Source of the DNA: Ilyonectria destructans | Lineage: Eukaryota > Ascomycota > Sordariomycetes > Hypocreales > Nectriaceae | Length of the DNA: 64,000 bases | Direction: 5' to 3' | NCBI GenBank assembly: GCA_020740775.1 | Contig: JAHEWK010000012.1 | Coordinates: 434,001 to 498,000 of the forward strand | Shown here: positions 23,801 through 34,322 of the stretch, piece by piece | Numbering within the stretch: position 1 is the stretch's first letter | Layout: every line of letters begins with the position of its first letter | The notes under the pieces: model-generated | Databases searched by the model: none | Seen by the model: only the letters and a program-made list of their open reading frames with translations | Told to the model about the DNA's origin: nothing | Position numbers and translations under genes: made by a program

Positions 23801-26800
23801 CTACCTCTTCAAAGTCTTTTGCTTCTCCGCATCAGTTGCCACATTTCTTCCCTCAACTAGCAAGCCCTTCTTCCGCCTCACTCCATCCATGTACCGCTTC
23901 GCCACGTTCTCCTTGTCCGCCAACTCGCCCAGATCCTCCAGGTCATCTTCGGTAAAGGGCACCCAGAAGGGGTCTTCATCCAGGATCTCGAAGCCAGCGA
24001 AGATGAGCTGCGGCTGGGCAGCACCGCTGGTGCGCTTCCGCATCTCGTCCGCGAAGCCGAAACTCTCTGCGACGGGAAGTACTGCTTGGATGGTGAAGAA
24101 AGGCGTGCCCTCCTTCATGATCTCGGCACCAACGCGGCCACGACGTCGGGTCAGGACGTCATACACGCGGCCGAGGACCTCGGTAGAGGCTTGGATTTCG
24201 ACGCTGTACATGGCAAGCATCAGGCGAGGGGACCAGTCGAGGAAGCCGGCGCGCAGAGCCGACTGGAATGTCTTGATGATCTCGCCTGTAAGGCGGCCGA
24301 CCTTGTCGCGGGCGGAGGCCGCTTCGTCCTCGGGGATGTTGAGGGTGACGTCCTCAACGAAGACGGCAACGCCCCGGAGAGGCTCATTGCATAGGGGACC
24401 TTGCGCCGCGGTGAGCTGGAAGGCGTAGGTGATCTTGTCAGCCAGATGGCTGGGGTGGAGAGCCTCTCCAGCTCGAGGAGCAGATTCTGCAGACTTCTCA
24501 CCGGCAAAGGCTCTGGGAAGAATGCCATCAGCGGTGGCATCGATCAAGATGTTTGGTCCTATTCGGCGAGGGCCGAAAGCCACTATCTGGTCGATTCGGC
24601 CCTTCCAGTTTTCTCGGCCCTTTCCTTTCTCAAGTTTCTCTTGGAGCTGCTTCTTGAAGTCCTCTAGAGACATTGCATTGCCAGTAGCGCGGTCTGTCTC
24701 CAAGTCGATCTTCTCGTCGCCTTCGTCGTCTTTTGACTTGCGGTCGGAGTACAGTCGCTTGACAGCATCTCCGTTCTTGACCAGAAACTCAGTCACCTGG
24801 GCAGGCAGGGGCTGAACTCGGAGAGAAATGGTGACCTGCTTGGAGCTGGTGGTAGCTACGACCGCACCACGGCCAAGGTCCTTGTTTACAGGAGGTCGCA
24901 TCTCTTCAGCTCGGACAATCGTCTCTCGGTAAGGAACAATTGGGGCACCGGCCTGGATATCGCAGCGGGCGAATCTCTCCTTCAAATCTGTTAGGCATCG
25001 CTCGAGATGCAGTTCGCCAGCGGTCAGCAAGACGTGCTCGCCGCTCTCAAACTGCTCATACTCTGCACAAGGATCGCTCTGCACTAGGAGGTGCAAGCCT
25101 TCGATCATTTTGTCCAAATCGCCGGGGTTGACGGGCTCCAAGGCAACTCGGACAATGGGCTTCCCAGCCATGTTAATACCAGCAAGATTGACAGCGCCTG
25201 GGAGTTGACTGCAAAGAGTTCCGGACTGCAGGATCTTTCCTTCTAGGCCTCCGATTCCAAACACTACACCTGCTGGGACAGATTCTAGAGCCTCCAAATT
25301 CCGTCCCATCAGCATGTAGAGAGCCGTGACGGTGACCTCCTGGGGCGCAGGACCGGCGTCCGGTTCGGCTGGGGACCACTTCGGGGGGATGACGTAGAGT
25401 TTATCACCAACAGTAAGAGTACCAGAGTACATTCGTGCAAAACCGATGAGATGCTCGGGGTCCACAGTCTTCTCATCCAACTCAGGGGCAATGTTGTCGA
25501 TGTTGACAGATTCTAGCGCAGTGGACATGCTGTCCACCTCACTTTCGCCCGCCGCAACCTGTGCCCTCAAGGCCTCCGCTCTCTTCTTGCGAGCGAGGTC
25601 TCTAGCCTCTTCGCCGCTCATTTGTACTCCAGGGCGTCGCTTGTTCTCTGGAAGTTCGCTCTCGGGTACAGAAACCATCTTACTGACGTAGGCAACGACG
25701 GGGTCGGACTTTTCATGTTTGAAGGAAATCATGGCATCCTTGATGGCACTGTCGATGGAGTGGGATCCCGGTGAATCTTCGAGCAGTTCAGGTAGACGCT
25801 GTGCTTGTGCTTTGGGAGGAGAGGGCAAGTATTCCACGACGGAGACGAGGAGGGCAGTCGACAATGGTAGCCAGTTGGCAAAGACTGTGGTCATCAGCAA
25901 CCGAGGATCCCGAGCTCGGATAACGTGAGGTGATATCGTAATTCCCAGCGACTTGGTGACCTTTTCCAAGAGGGCAGGCTCGCCTTTGCCACTGTCACCA
26001 CCAGTCGTCGCTTGGTAGACGGTCCACACAGGCTCCAGAACGAGCTGCACGAACATGGGCTTGAGGCTTCGACCCTTCAGATGCTTGGGTCCCAAAATCT
26101 TCTTTGTTTTGGGATCCAAGTAAAAGTTGCCCCACAACACCTTTTCCATTATCCCCCTCTTGATCCCGAGCTTCTTCTCGTACAAGCTGGCGAACTGGCG
26201 GCAGGTGAATGCCCAGCCGTCGATGGCACTGCTGAAAATGACATTGTTCTTCTCCGGGGCAAAGTAGATGTCTTCGTCGTCCTTCTCCTCGAATTGAAGC
26301 TCACCCGCGTCCGTGAACTGGTCGGCTATGGCAGATTCCTTGGCTGCCGCTGCTGCATTGGCACGCTCCTCCATCTGCTCCCTCCAGTTGAGATCCTCCT
26401 CCATTCGTTCACCCTGGAAAAAGCTTCCTAGAACGGCATTGACCTGTCCCACCAAATTGCTCAAGTGGACGTATGCTTCCGCGGGGGTCATCTTGAGCTC
26501 TGTAACTAGTCTGTCCATTTTGTTGATGACGAGCACAGGCCTCAGTTTCTCAGTCCAAGACTGGCGTAGGACTGTAACTGTTTGACTGCAAACTCCTTCA
26601 ACAGCATCAACTAGAACCACAGCGCCGTCACACAATCTTGATGCGACAGACACTTCGCTGCTGAAGTCGATGTGTCCGGGAGAGTCGATCAGGTTGATAA
26701 GGTACTCCTTGGCCTCAGGGGTAGCGTCAGGGGCTGATCTCCGAAGCATCGAGAAGTATAATGAGATGGCAGACGACTCCATCGTGATTCCTCTGGTTTG

Positions 26801-27041
26801 TTCATCAGGCCTTGAGTCTAGGTACCGGATCTTGCCGGCCAACTTGGGGGAGATGATGCCGTTGGTGGCGAGGAGGGCGTCTGTAAGAGAGGTCTTGCCA
26901 TGGTCAACATGGGCCAGGATGCAGATCTACCGCGAAGTTAGTAGGCTGAGCATAAAATCTAGATATTCCCTGGCATACATTTCGAACATCGTTTGACTGT
27001 CGCTGGAGACTAGCCAGTCTCTCTGGGGTAACCACCGGCAT
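23801..27041 (-). CDS. EFL1: Elongation-factor-like GTPase 1 (60S ribosome maturation)
   Basis: Two exons on the minus strand: 27041-26979 (21 codons) and 26926-23801, 1062 residues, close to yeast Efl1/Ria1. Splicing joins NDVRN to ICILAHVDHGKTSL, restoring the G1 loop; the intron has a perfect TACTAAC branch site. Other GTPase motifs are the switch region DEQTRGIT, DSPGHIDFSSEV (G3) and INKMDR (G4). The family-specific insertion within the GTPase domain (acidic, FEEKDDEDIYFAPEKN) precedes EF-2-like domains II-V, for example LIGFARMYSGTLTVGD and GELHLERCLTDL. With Sdo1/SBDS, Efl1 releases the anti-association factor Tif6/eIF6 from cytoplasmic pre-60S subunits. The C-terminus has FAGFEILDEDPFWVPFTEDDLEDLGE, characteristic of Efl1 rather than eEF2. 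Divergent from eIF3L with 640 bp between the starts. Confidence 0.96.
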
Positions 27042-27681
27042 GATGGCGAACGGTCTCTCTGCTTCTGGCAGTAACAGGCCTTGATCTAAAATGTGAAAAT
27101 TCCTCGAGACTAAAGAGGCTCTGAAGCTTCTAGAGACGGGTAAACTGGGGCCCCTGGCGCTTTTGAAGACGTCAGTATGCCTGGATGATTATTCGCCGTA
27201 GTGGCGGAGTTGTCTGCAGCTTGCTCGCAGCGTGTGACTAATCCCGCCTCTGGGTCCTTTATCACTACGAAGAGTCAGCACAATCCTGGCTCAGGCACGC
27301 TCCGCCACGGGATAATGCAAAATGACTGATAATGACTCATATGTACGTACCTGAGATATCGTGATCGCGAGATACTTGTTTCTAGTAGCAAATGTGCAAC
27401 AGTGAGCCTCACCAAGCCGCCAGACCCAAGACATCGCCGTCCCTTCGCTGCCCCGCTTCGCAGCTTCTCTCACCCCACCATCACAACCCCGATACAGCGT
27501 AATCGATAAGCACTTACCCAGACCCACAGCCCCGCTTATCGCAATCCTCCCACCACAAGCCCTAAGCTCACGAAAATTCGCGAGATGCGCTGGGCCCCTC
27601 GGCGTGCGTAAAATTTCGATACCCCTCACACGACGACGTAGACGGAGCGGCCAACACCACGACTACGAGCGATCGCACACG
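27042..27681. promoter_or_regulatory. Intergenic region shared by EFL1 and eIF3L
   Basis: 640 bp between divergent start codons of two translation-machinery genes. It must hold both promoters. The eIF3L leader upstream of 27682 includes an in-frame ATG at 27604 that would add 26 Arg-rich residues; I treat that as leader because the conserved start is MATYQNG. No clear TATA box seen. Confidence 0.55.
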
Positions 27682-29289
27682 ATGGCTACCTACCAAAACG
27701 GCGTGGCTCCGGCCCGCGCCATGGCTGACGACAGCGACGTCGAGGAGGAGGCCCTGGTGGCCGAGTACAAGGAGCAGGTCCAGTACGAGGACGGCGACGA
27801 GCTGAGCCGCACCACCTCGTTGAACATGACCCATCAGACGGACGACATCCAGGCTCGCCTCGTCCAGGCCGCTCAGCCCCTCGACTTCCAGGCTCCCCTC
27901 GAGACCAAGTTCCAGAGCTACGACGCCTACTGCAGCTTGTTCCACTACATCCTCAACTCCGAGGGTCCCGTCGACCTCGAGCCCCCGTCGGTTGGTTTAC
28001 CCCGGATATTTCATCCAACTGTGATTGGCCCGGACGGTTGGGACTGACTGTTACTTGATAGTACTACTGGGCTTGGGATGTCATCGACGAGTTCATCTAC
28101 CAGTTCAACTCGTTCTCCTCATACCGGATGCGAATTGCCAGGCAAACGACCAACGAGGAGGAGCGCCAGGCTCTCCGCGAGAACCCCAACACCTGGGGCT
28201 GCTACAGCGTCCTCAACGTCCTCTACTCCCTCATCCAGCGATCCCAGATCACGGAGCAGCTGGCCGTCATGAAGCGCAACGAGGACCCCATGACCGTCGC
28301 CGGCGAGTATGGTAACAAGAACCTGTACCGAATGTTGGGATACTTCTCCATCATTGGTCTTCTCCGCGTGCACTGCCTGCTGGGAGACTTCAGCTTGGCC
28401 CTCAAGACGCTCGATGATATCGAGCTCAACAAGAAGGCCATGTTCGCCCGCGTCATGGCGGCCCACTTCACCACCTACTACTACGTGGGTTTCTCGTACA
28501 TGATGATGCACCGCTACGCCGATGCCATCAAGATGTTCAGCCACATCCTCGTCTACGTATCGAGGACCAAGAACTTCCAGAAGAGCGCTCAGTACGACTC
28601 TATCACCAAGAAGAACGAGCAGATGTACGCCCTGATCGCCATCTGCGTCGCCTTCCAGCCCACTCGTCTTGACGACACCATCCACACCGCCCTCCGGGAG
28701 AAGTACGGCGACCAGCTGCTTAAGCTGCAGCGTGGTGGCCCCGAGTCCCTCCCCATCTTCGAGGAGCTCTTCCGCACCGCGTGCCCCAAGTTCATCTCCC
28801 CCGTGCCCCCGGACTTTGAGAACCCCGAGTCCAACATTGACCCCGTGGAGCACCACCTCGCCATCTTCATGGACGAGGTCAAGACCAACATGTGGAGCCC
28901 CACCATTAAGTCGTACCTTCGACTTTACACCACCATGGACCTCAGCAAGCTGGCTGGCTTCCTCGAGGTCAAGCCCGAGGAGCTGCGTTCGTGGCTCCTA
29001 GTCACCAAGCAGCGCACCAAGCAGCTGCGATGGCAAGACCAGGGCCTGCTCGAGGGTGAGCTGGTTAACGTTAGCGACCTCGACTATGCTCTTCAGGGTG
29101 TAAGTAGACCCCTCCACACCGCCCAAGAATGACTAGGCTTCCGTGTTACGGCGGGGTAGTCATTGATGTAAATTTTATGACATGGAAGCTGATGAATATT
29201 GATAGGACCTGATCCACATCTCTGAGGCCAAGGTTGGCCGAAAGCTCGTGGACTGGTATCTCCGCAACCTGTCCCGCACCTACAACTAA
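27682..29289 (+). CDS. EIF3L: Eukaryotic translation initiation factor 3 subunit L
   Basis: Three exons: 27682-27990, 28062-29099 and 29206-29289, 476 residues. The protein matches eIF3L by YYWAWDVIDEFIYQFNSF at the first splice junction, NPNTWGCYSVLNVLYSLI, YRMLGYFSIIGLLRVHCLLGD, YYYVGFSYMMMHRYADAI and the PCI-domain region ending in SEAKVGRKLVDWYLRN. eIF3L is a PCI subunit of the eIF3 scaffold on the 40S subunit, lost in budding yeast but kept in filamentous fungi. Intron 1 has a weak GTTGGT donor with TTGATAG acceptor; intron 2 has GTAAGT and GATAG. The downstream frame is coding-biased towards C-ending codons, typical of highly expressed genes. Confidence 0.96.
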
Positions 29290-29740
29290 GGTAGGAAGGT
29301 AGACTTGGCAAGCCACATTTCCCGTTCGCCCAGAGTCTTGGAACACTACGAAAAAGGTGAATTTCGAGGGCCAAGGCGGGGCTGAATAGTTGGGGCTGGT
29401 GATGCGTTATGCAGGCCAACTGGTAGGATACATGGCATGGCAACGGCGTCTCGGAGTTGGTGATGCTCGTGCAAAAGCTTGAGGAATTTCTCGAGATTGG
29501 CTGTATGTGGTAGAGATGGGACGTCCTCTTAGAGGCATGTTAAGAGGCATGGGAACCTGGAGGACAAATCTAAAAGAAAGAAACGAGGTGAATTAATTCA
29601 TGATTCGATGTTACTGGGTATTGTGCGTTGTGTATTGTGCCACTGGGAACTGTCTGCCAAGCCGCGGTGAATACGACGTGCCCATAGGGAGGGGTTACAA
29701 GTGCCGGACTCCGCCTTGGCCGTGGAGGTGTATGACAGAT

Positions 29741-29773
29741 GCCAAGAATCAGCCAAGAATCAGCCAAGAATTA
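29741..29773. repeat. 11-bp tandem repeat, three copies
   Basis: GCCAAGAATCA twice followed by GCCAAGAATTA, exactly head to tail, about 450 bp downstream of the eIF3L stop codon. Confidence 0.9.
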
Positions 29774-31835
29774 GCTGAAGTCGAGGCGCCTCGCTGGGGC
29801 GGCTCGTTATGCTGTCGACTACCGGAGACATGGGATGGATTCACGTGAGGTGTGTATTTGCTTCTGCTAAGATAGAGTGCATTGCAGCAGGATCCGGCAG
29901 GCATTCAGACCACCAGTGACCTGGAAACTGGAGTACTACTATACGGACTGTGTACCAATGCGGTCTACCTAGACCGGCATATCTGGCGAGATCTAGAAGC
30001 GAGAGCGATAACGGAAGCGGATTTTGTGTGTGGACGAGAAACCGTCTAAATGTCTTGGTGTCTCACCGCACGACCACGTGCCCGTTTAGGCTATGCACGT
30101 TGATCTAGCAAGATGTATACGGAAGCTGTGAGAGAAGGGCACAGAGGATCCAGGGTTGGACTAGAGCGCCTCTTCTCGCGGCAACTAAAACCATCTTGAT
30201 CCTGGCCGTTTGGTTACCCATGTGCCATCCGATTGATGGTTGCTTTTTATTTGTTTATTTAATCCAGCCCTGTGAAAGCCCCCGGTGCCCGCGTGAGATG
30301 CTCTCAAATACCATCGAAGACGAGTCCGTCCGTGACACCCATGGCTTAAGCCACCCAGCGCGGCGGTTGGGCCGTCAGCCTCAACCAGGGTGCATCAAAG
30401 GGCAGACGGCGGGTGAGGAGGCAGGGATATCTCATGTGCGACGGGCGAGCGGACTGAGTGGTGGGATATCGCGGCGAAGAAGGGCGGGGATGCAAGGGAA
30501 GTAAACTCCGAAGTTGATGGGGCCTGGCATGTCGCTACCGCGAGTGAGAGTTCATGGTCTGATACGACATGATCGGTTGATGACCTATGGCGGCTGGTTC
30601 GTTGGAGGGAGGGATGTGCTGGGGGGGCGGTGTGAGGTGAGGACTGGACATGGAGAAGGGTCTCGATCACAATCCCACAGCTCGCATGTGCATGCAAGCT
30701 GCACTATGTACTTTGTATGTGATGGATATGTATGGACGCGCATCTTGTAGTTTCAGGTCGGCGAGATCTGCGATTGCAGCCACCTTCTTCCGTTTCGTTA
30801 TCTTGCCCTGCATTTCCTGTCACTCTTTCTCCGTACATTTCCGAAGAAACTGTCAAAGCAAGATCCCTCTGGATGCTAGAACCGACGACATCCCATCCCT
30901 CCCAGCTTTCTCCAGTCCGCCGACACTAAAGCAGCTAGCCCTCCTCTTAACTTACTTACCCCACCAGGACCAGCGTTCCGTTTCCGAGGGCCATAGGCAC
31001 CCCACCCGGGGCTGCGGGCTTCCAGGCGCGCGTGGTCGAAGCTCCTGTGCCCAGGTCCTTGGGATCTCGCGATGGAGGAGGCTGCGAATTACGGTGCCGG
31101 TACGTACGTGCTACGCGTACGCAGCGGAGTTTGGACTTTGGGAGGAGTCGAAGTAACCAAAAACGGGAGATTAAACGTCATTCGTAAGCCACGGGCTTGT
31201 GGGTGGCCTCTGGTCCGATCCCTAATTAAAACCGTCCAATACAGCCCCCCGAAATGTCACTGAGTATGTCGTACGCCCAAACTCTATCTGCGAGAGACGA
31301 CCAAGAGAGGGTGTGCCCGTTGCGTGTGGTTGGCCAACAACCAGCGTGCCAGGCCCAGTACCGAAACAACTCGGAGGTTCGCAACGCCGGGTTCCTCGGA
31401 CGTCGGGTCGGTACCCGGAGGCCGGATTTGTCAGGGAGGACCCCGAACTTAACGGTGTACCCCAACTTCCAACCTAGACAGGGACGTGGGGATTCGGGTA
31501 TTGGGCTCCGCCGAATCCGAAAAGCTGCTAGCTCTTTGCTCGGTCTGAGATGACCTCGGGGCGCGTTTGGGGTCGGGGGGTTGGGTGGTGGTACACCTTG
31601 GGCTGTTTAGTGGTGTTTTGGTAGTGGTGCAACTGGGCCGCTCCAGCGGATTCGCAGCCCAAAAGGAAACAAGGTGGCATTAGTGGCTCCGGGACCACCA
31701 AGGTAATTAAGTGGGCTCGCGCACACAGCCCAGCGCCCTATCGAGGCTTTGGAAAATAGGATCAGCTTCCATGTGATCAGGGACGATGAATCACAAAGCT
31801 AGGGGGGTGTGCGCGCGTGCGCCGTCGCCGTACTA

Positions 31836-31869
31836 CTACGTAGTATGTACCATAGTACGTACTACGTAG
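31836..31869. repeat. Imperfect inverted repeat built from TACGTA palindromes
   Basis: Two adjacent 17-nt arms (31836-31852 and 31853-31869) pair at 15 of 17 positions. They contain the perfect 12-bp palindromes TACTACGTAGTA (31834-31845) and TAGTACGTACTA (31853-31864). More TACGTA-like steps follow up to 31890. Could form a cruciform or bind a dimeric factor. Confidence 0.8.
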
Positions 31870-32300
31870 GTATGACTGTGCGTACACGTAGGACGACAGT
31901 GTGTCGTCTTCTGGTGATAACCACGGACGGCCTCGACGGCGCGCATCGCCTATGATCCCCCGGACGCACTTCTCAGGCTCATTTCGCCTAGGGTGGTACA
32001 CCGCATGTAAGAGGGTAATGAATTCGTTACCATGGAACGGGCTGCCTCCCCCTGGTGCAAAACGCAAAACGCTCCTTGGCAGGTTTTGACAGTTCGGAGT
32101 TGATAACGAAATTTCGCCATCTCACATACACCCACCTCCCGACAACCATGCAACATCCATGGGTGCCCAGCCAATTGTTCCCCGCCGCTGGCGCATGCTC
32201 TCGCCGTGCAGCAGCAGCCCTCCCGGCCGTTCAATCGTCCATCTTGCCGCCTTGGCCTGCATGGGTTTGTGTGTTTGTGCTGCGGTCTGCATTGCAGCTG

Positions 32301-32320
32301 AGGCCAGGCCAGGCCAGGCC
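32301..32320. repeat. AGGCC pentanucleotide tandem run
   Basis: Four perfect AGGCC copies followed by a degenerate AGGCA copy. Simple-sequence repeat in the gap upstream of the USP gene. Confidence 0.85.
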
Positions 32321-33100
32321 AGGCAAGGGGAGTAGGAGGAGGAGGAACGCGCGCAGGACGACGACACCACCATGGTGATGATGACTGGGAATCTTAACTC
32401 TGGCTCTGCAGTTTTGGTTTTGTCATCCGTCTTTTAGCGAGTAAGATTCGGCAACTTCCCGTTGCGTACGGAGAACTGCCGTGTGGTTCGTGCCGCCGCA
32501 CACACGAGAGAGCTGAAGAAAGAAAAAGAAACGAAAGACAGCGAAGCAAGAGGCTAAGAAGAGAAAGAGGATTAGTGCATCACCTCGGTTCAATGAAGTT
32601 CGGTTGCCAGTTGCTTCTCCTTCTCTTGTCCTTCTCTTGTCCTCATCCCATCCCACAACCCGGATCCCTTCCGGCCCAGTCTCCATCTGCTTGGCCTCCA
32701 TGCCGGTTGCCACTCCCTCGGTATCTCGCCTTGGCCTCTGCCTCTTTCTGGTCGAGGGTTGTGACGTGGACCAAGGCCCGATCCGTCTGGAGCCGTCGCT
32801 CTTGGGATCTCGCCTCCCAACCCACTTTCGATGGCTCTGCACTACGTCGACTCCGTCCATTGCAGAGCAGAAGTCCCCATGCGGCGTTCCGTGCCATGCC
32901 CGTCTCGTCGGCGGAAAAGTGGGCGCGCCCCTCGGTAGAAAAAACCACACTGATGGCCATGCCACATCCGTCCCCCTCCATCTGATGCCAAGTCTGCCCC
33001 CGAAGGAGAGAACCGTATATCTTGCGCGTGCACGTACGTATTTCGCCTGGTGAACAATAGGTCTAGGTCTGGGCATCGTCTACGCATCGCATCACGGCCC

Positions 33101-33112
33101 TACTACGTAGTA
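33101..33112. repeat. TACTACGTAGTA palindrome
   Basis: Perfect 12-bp palindrome identical to the one at 31834-31845 and nearly identical to sequence at 19201-19211. All copies found lie between genes. Confidence 0.7.
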
Positions 33113-33370
33113 GTATCCACACGCCCTCGTCGCCCTCGTCTTACTGCGTACCCTCCTCCCACTAGCCATCCATCACCCCCCCTCCAAGTCTCCAAGTCTC
33201 CAAGTTTCCAACCCTCCCTCCCCATTCCTTGCCTGACTATAACCTTACCTTGGACGGCATCTGGGCTGACCTGCGCCTTGGCCGTGTCCGAGAGTCGCAC
33301 ACTTTGTTCGTCAACTCGTCGCATCGCTTGACACACAGACTTGACAGCCAGCCCTTCATCTATTTTTTCC

Positions 33371-33425
33371 CACACACACACGCGCACACACGTACACACA
33401 CTCACGCATCGCACCGCACCGCACC
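33371..33425. repeat. CA-rich microsatellite and GCACC run
   Basis: A (CA)n-like tract with CG interruptions is followed by GCACC repeats at about 33410-33425. Located in the pyrimidine-rich leader region of the USP gene. Confidence 0.75.
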
Positions 33426-34322
33426 GCTCACACAAAGGGGTTCCCCGTTTCCCTCCCGTCGTTCACGTCCGTCGCCATCTCCCACATCTCCACATTTGGC
33501 CGCGATCTAATCTCGGCCCTCTCAGCCTTTTCGCCCAACTGCCGTGCTCGACTGTAACGTGCTTGCTGCACCTGCTTGCATCTCGTTTCTTTTTCTGTTC
33601 TCTCAAGTCTCAACTGGCGCCACTCCCGCTTGCTGTCAGACAGCTTTCTTACTCGATTACTTCCTTCCCCGTCTACTCTCCTACACCGGGGTCACCGCAC
33701 TCGGTCTCGCCAATCTTTGACCGACTGATAAACTGCCCACCGACTCACGGCCCGTCGCATTCGTTGCTTCCCCGCCACCCCTGCCTGCATCTGCAGTTTG
33801 CTTGTGAGGGCGTCTGAGCCGTTCGCTGCTTCCCTCCAATCACTCCAATCACTTCAACCACTCCAAAGCCTGGAACCGCTCCTTCCTCCAGCTCTCGCCT
33901 ATCGCGCCATCAACGCCTCGCGCTCTCGCTGTCTCGCCCGTGCGCTTACGATTCGCGACTCGCGACCCCCGACCCCAGTCAACTCAGACAAAACAACTTT
34001 CTTATCGACCTTCCTGCCTTGGTTTTTGGTGGCGTAGATCGTCATACTGCAGAGTGCCAAACATTATAGGAGTTCCAACGCGAGCTACCAACTTCAGCCC
34101 CGCAGCAGTCAGACATACATATCTATCCGACTTGGGGTTGCCTGCTTCAGCTTTTCCTGGGTATTGGCCTATCTTTCTTCCTTGCGCAGCAGCCGACCAC
34201 CCAGCATCGCATATTTGCATTCTTTTTCGAAATTCGACGGTCGTGACCAGAAGAAGCAAGCAAGCAATACGCCACTGGCGGCTCGTTTCTTCCTCCCACC
34301 TCCCACTCCCACCGAAACAGAC

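Larger units (their letters stand above)
29290..34322. other. 5-kb gap; long leader of the USP gene at its right end
   Basis: No supportable gene. Open frames at 32423-33076 and 33341-33817 have compositional translations without motifs. The last ~1.2 kb before 34323 is strongly pyrimidine-rich on the + strand with CA microsatellites, like a long fungal promoter and 5' UTR. The gap also contains an 11-bp tandem triplet (29741-29773), an inverted repeat (31836-31869), a GGCCA run (32301-32320) and a TACTACGTAGTA palindrome (33101-33112). Confidence 0.45.

Noticed and set aside
27604..27681. Upstream in-frame ATG extending eIF3L by 26 Arg-rich residues
   Set aside because: The conserved protein begins at MATYQNG; the extension reads as leader sequence.
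32423..33076. 217-codon minus-strand frame in the 5-kb gap
   Set aside because: Overlaps equally long frames on the other strand, Arg/Gly/Trp-rich, no domain and no splice pattern; typical G/C-driven open frame.
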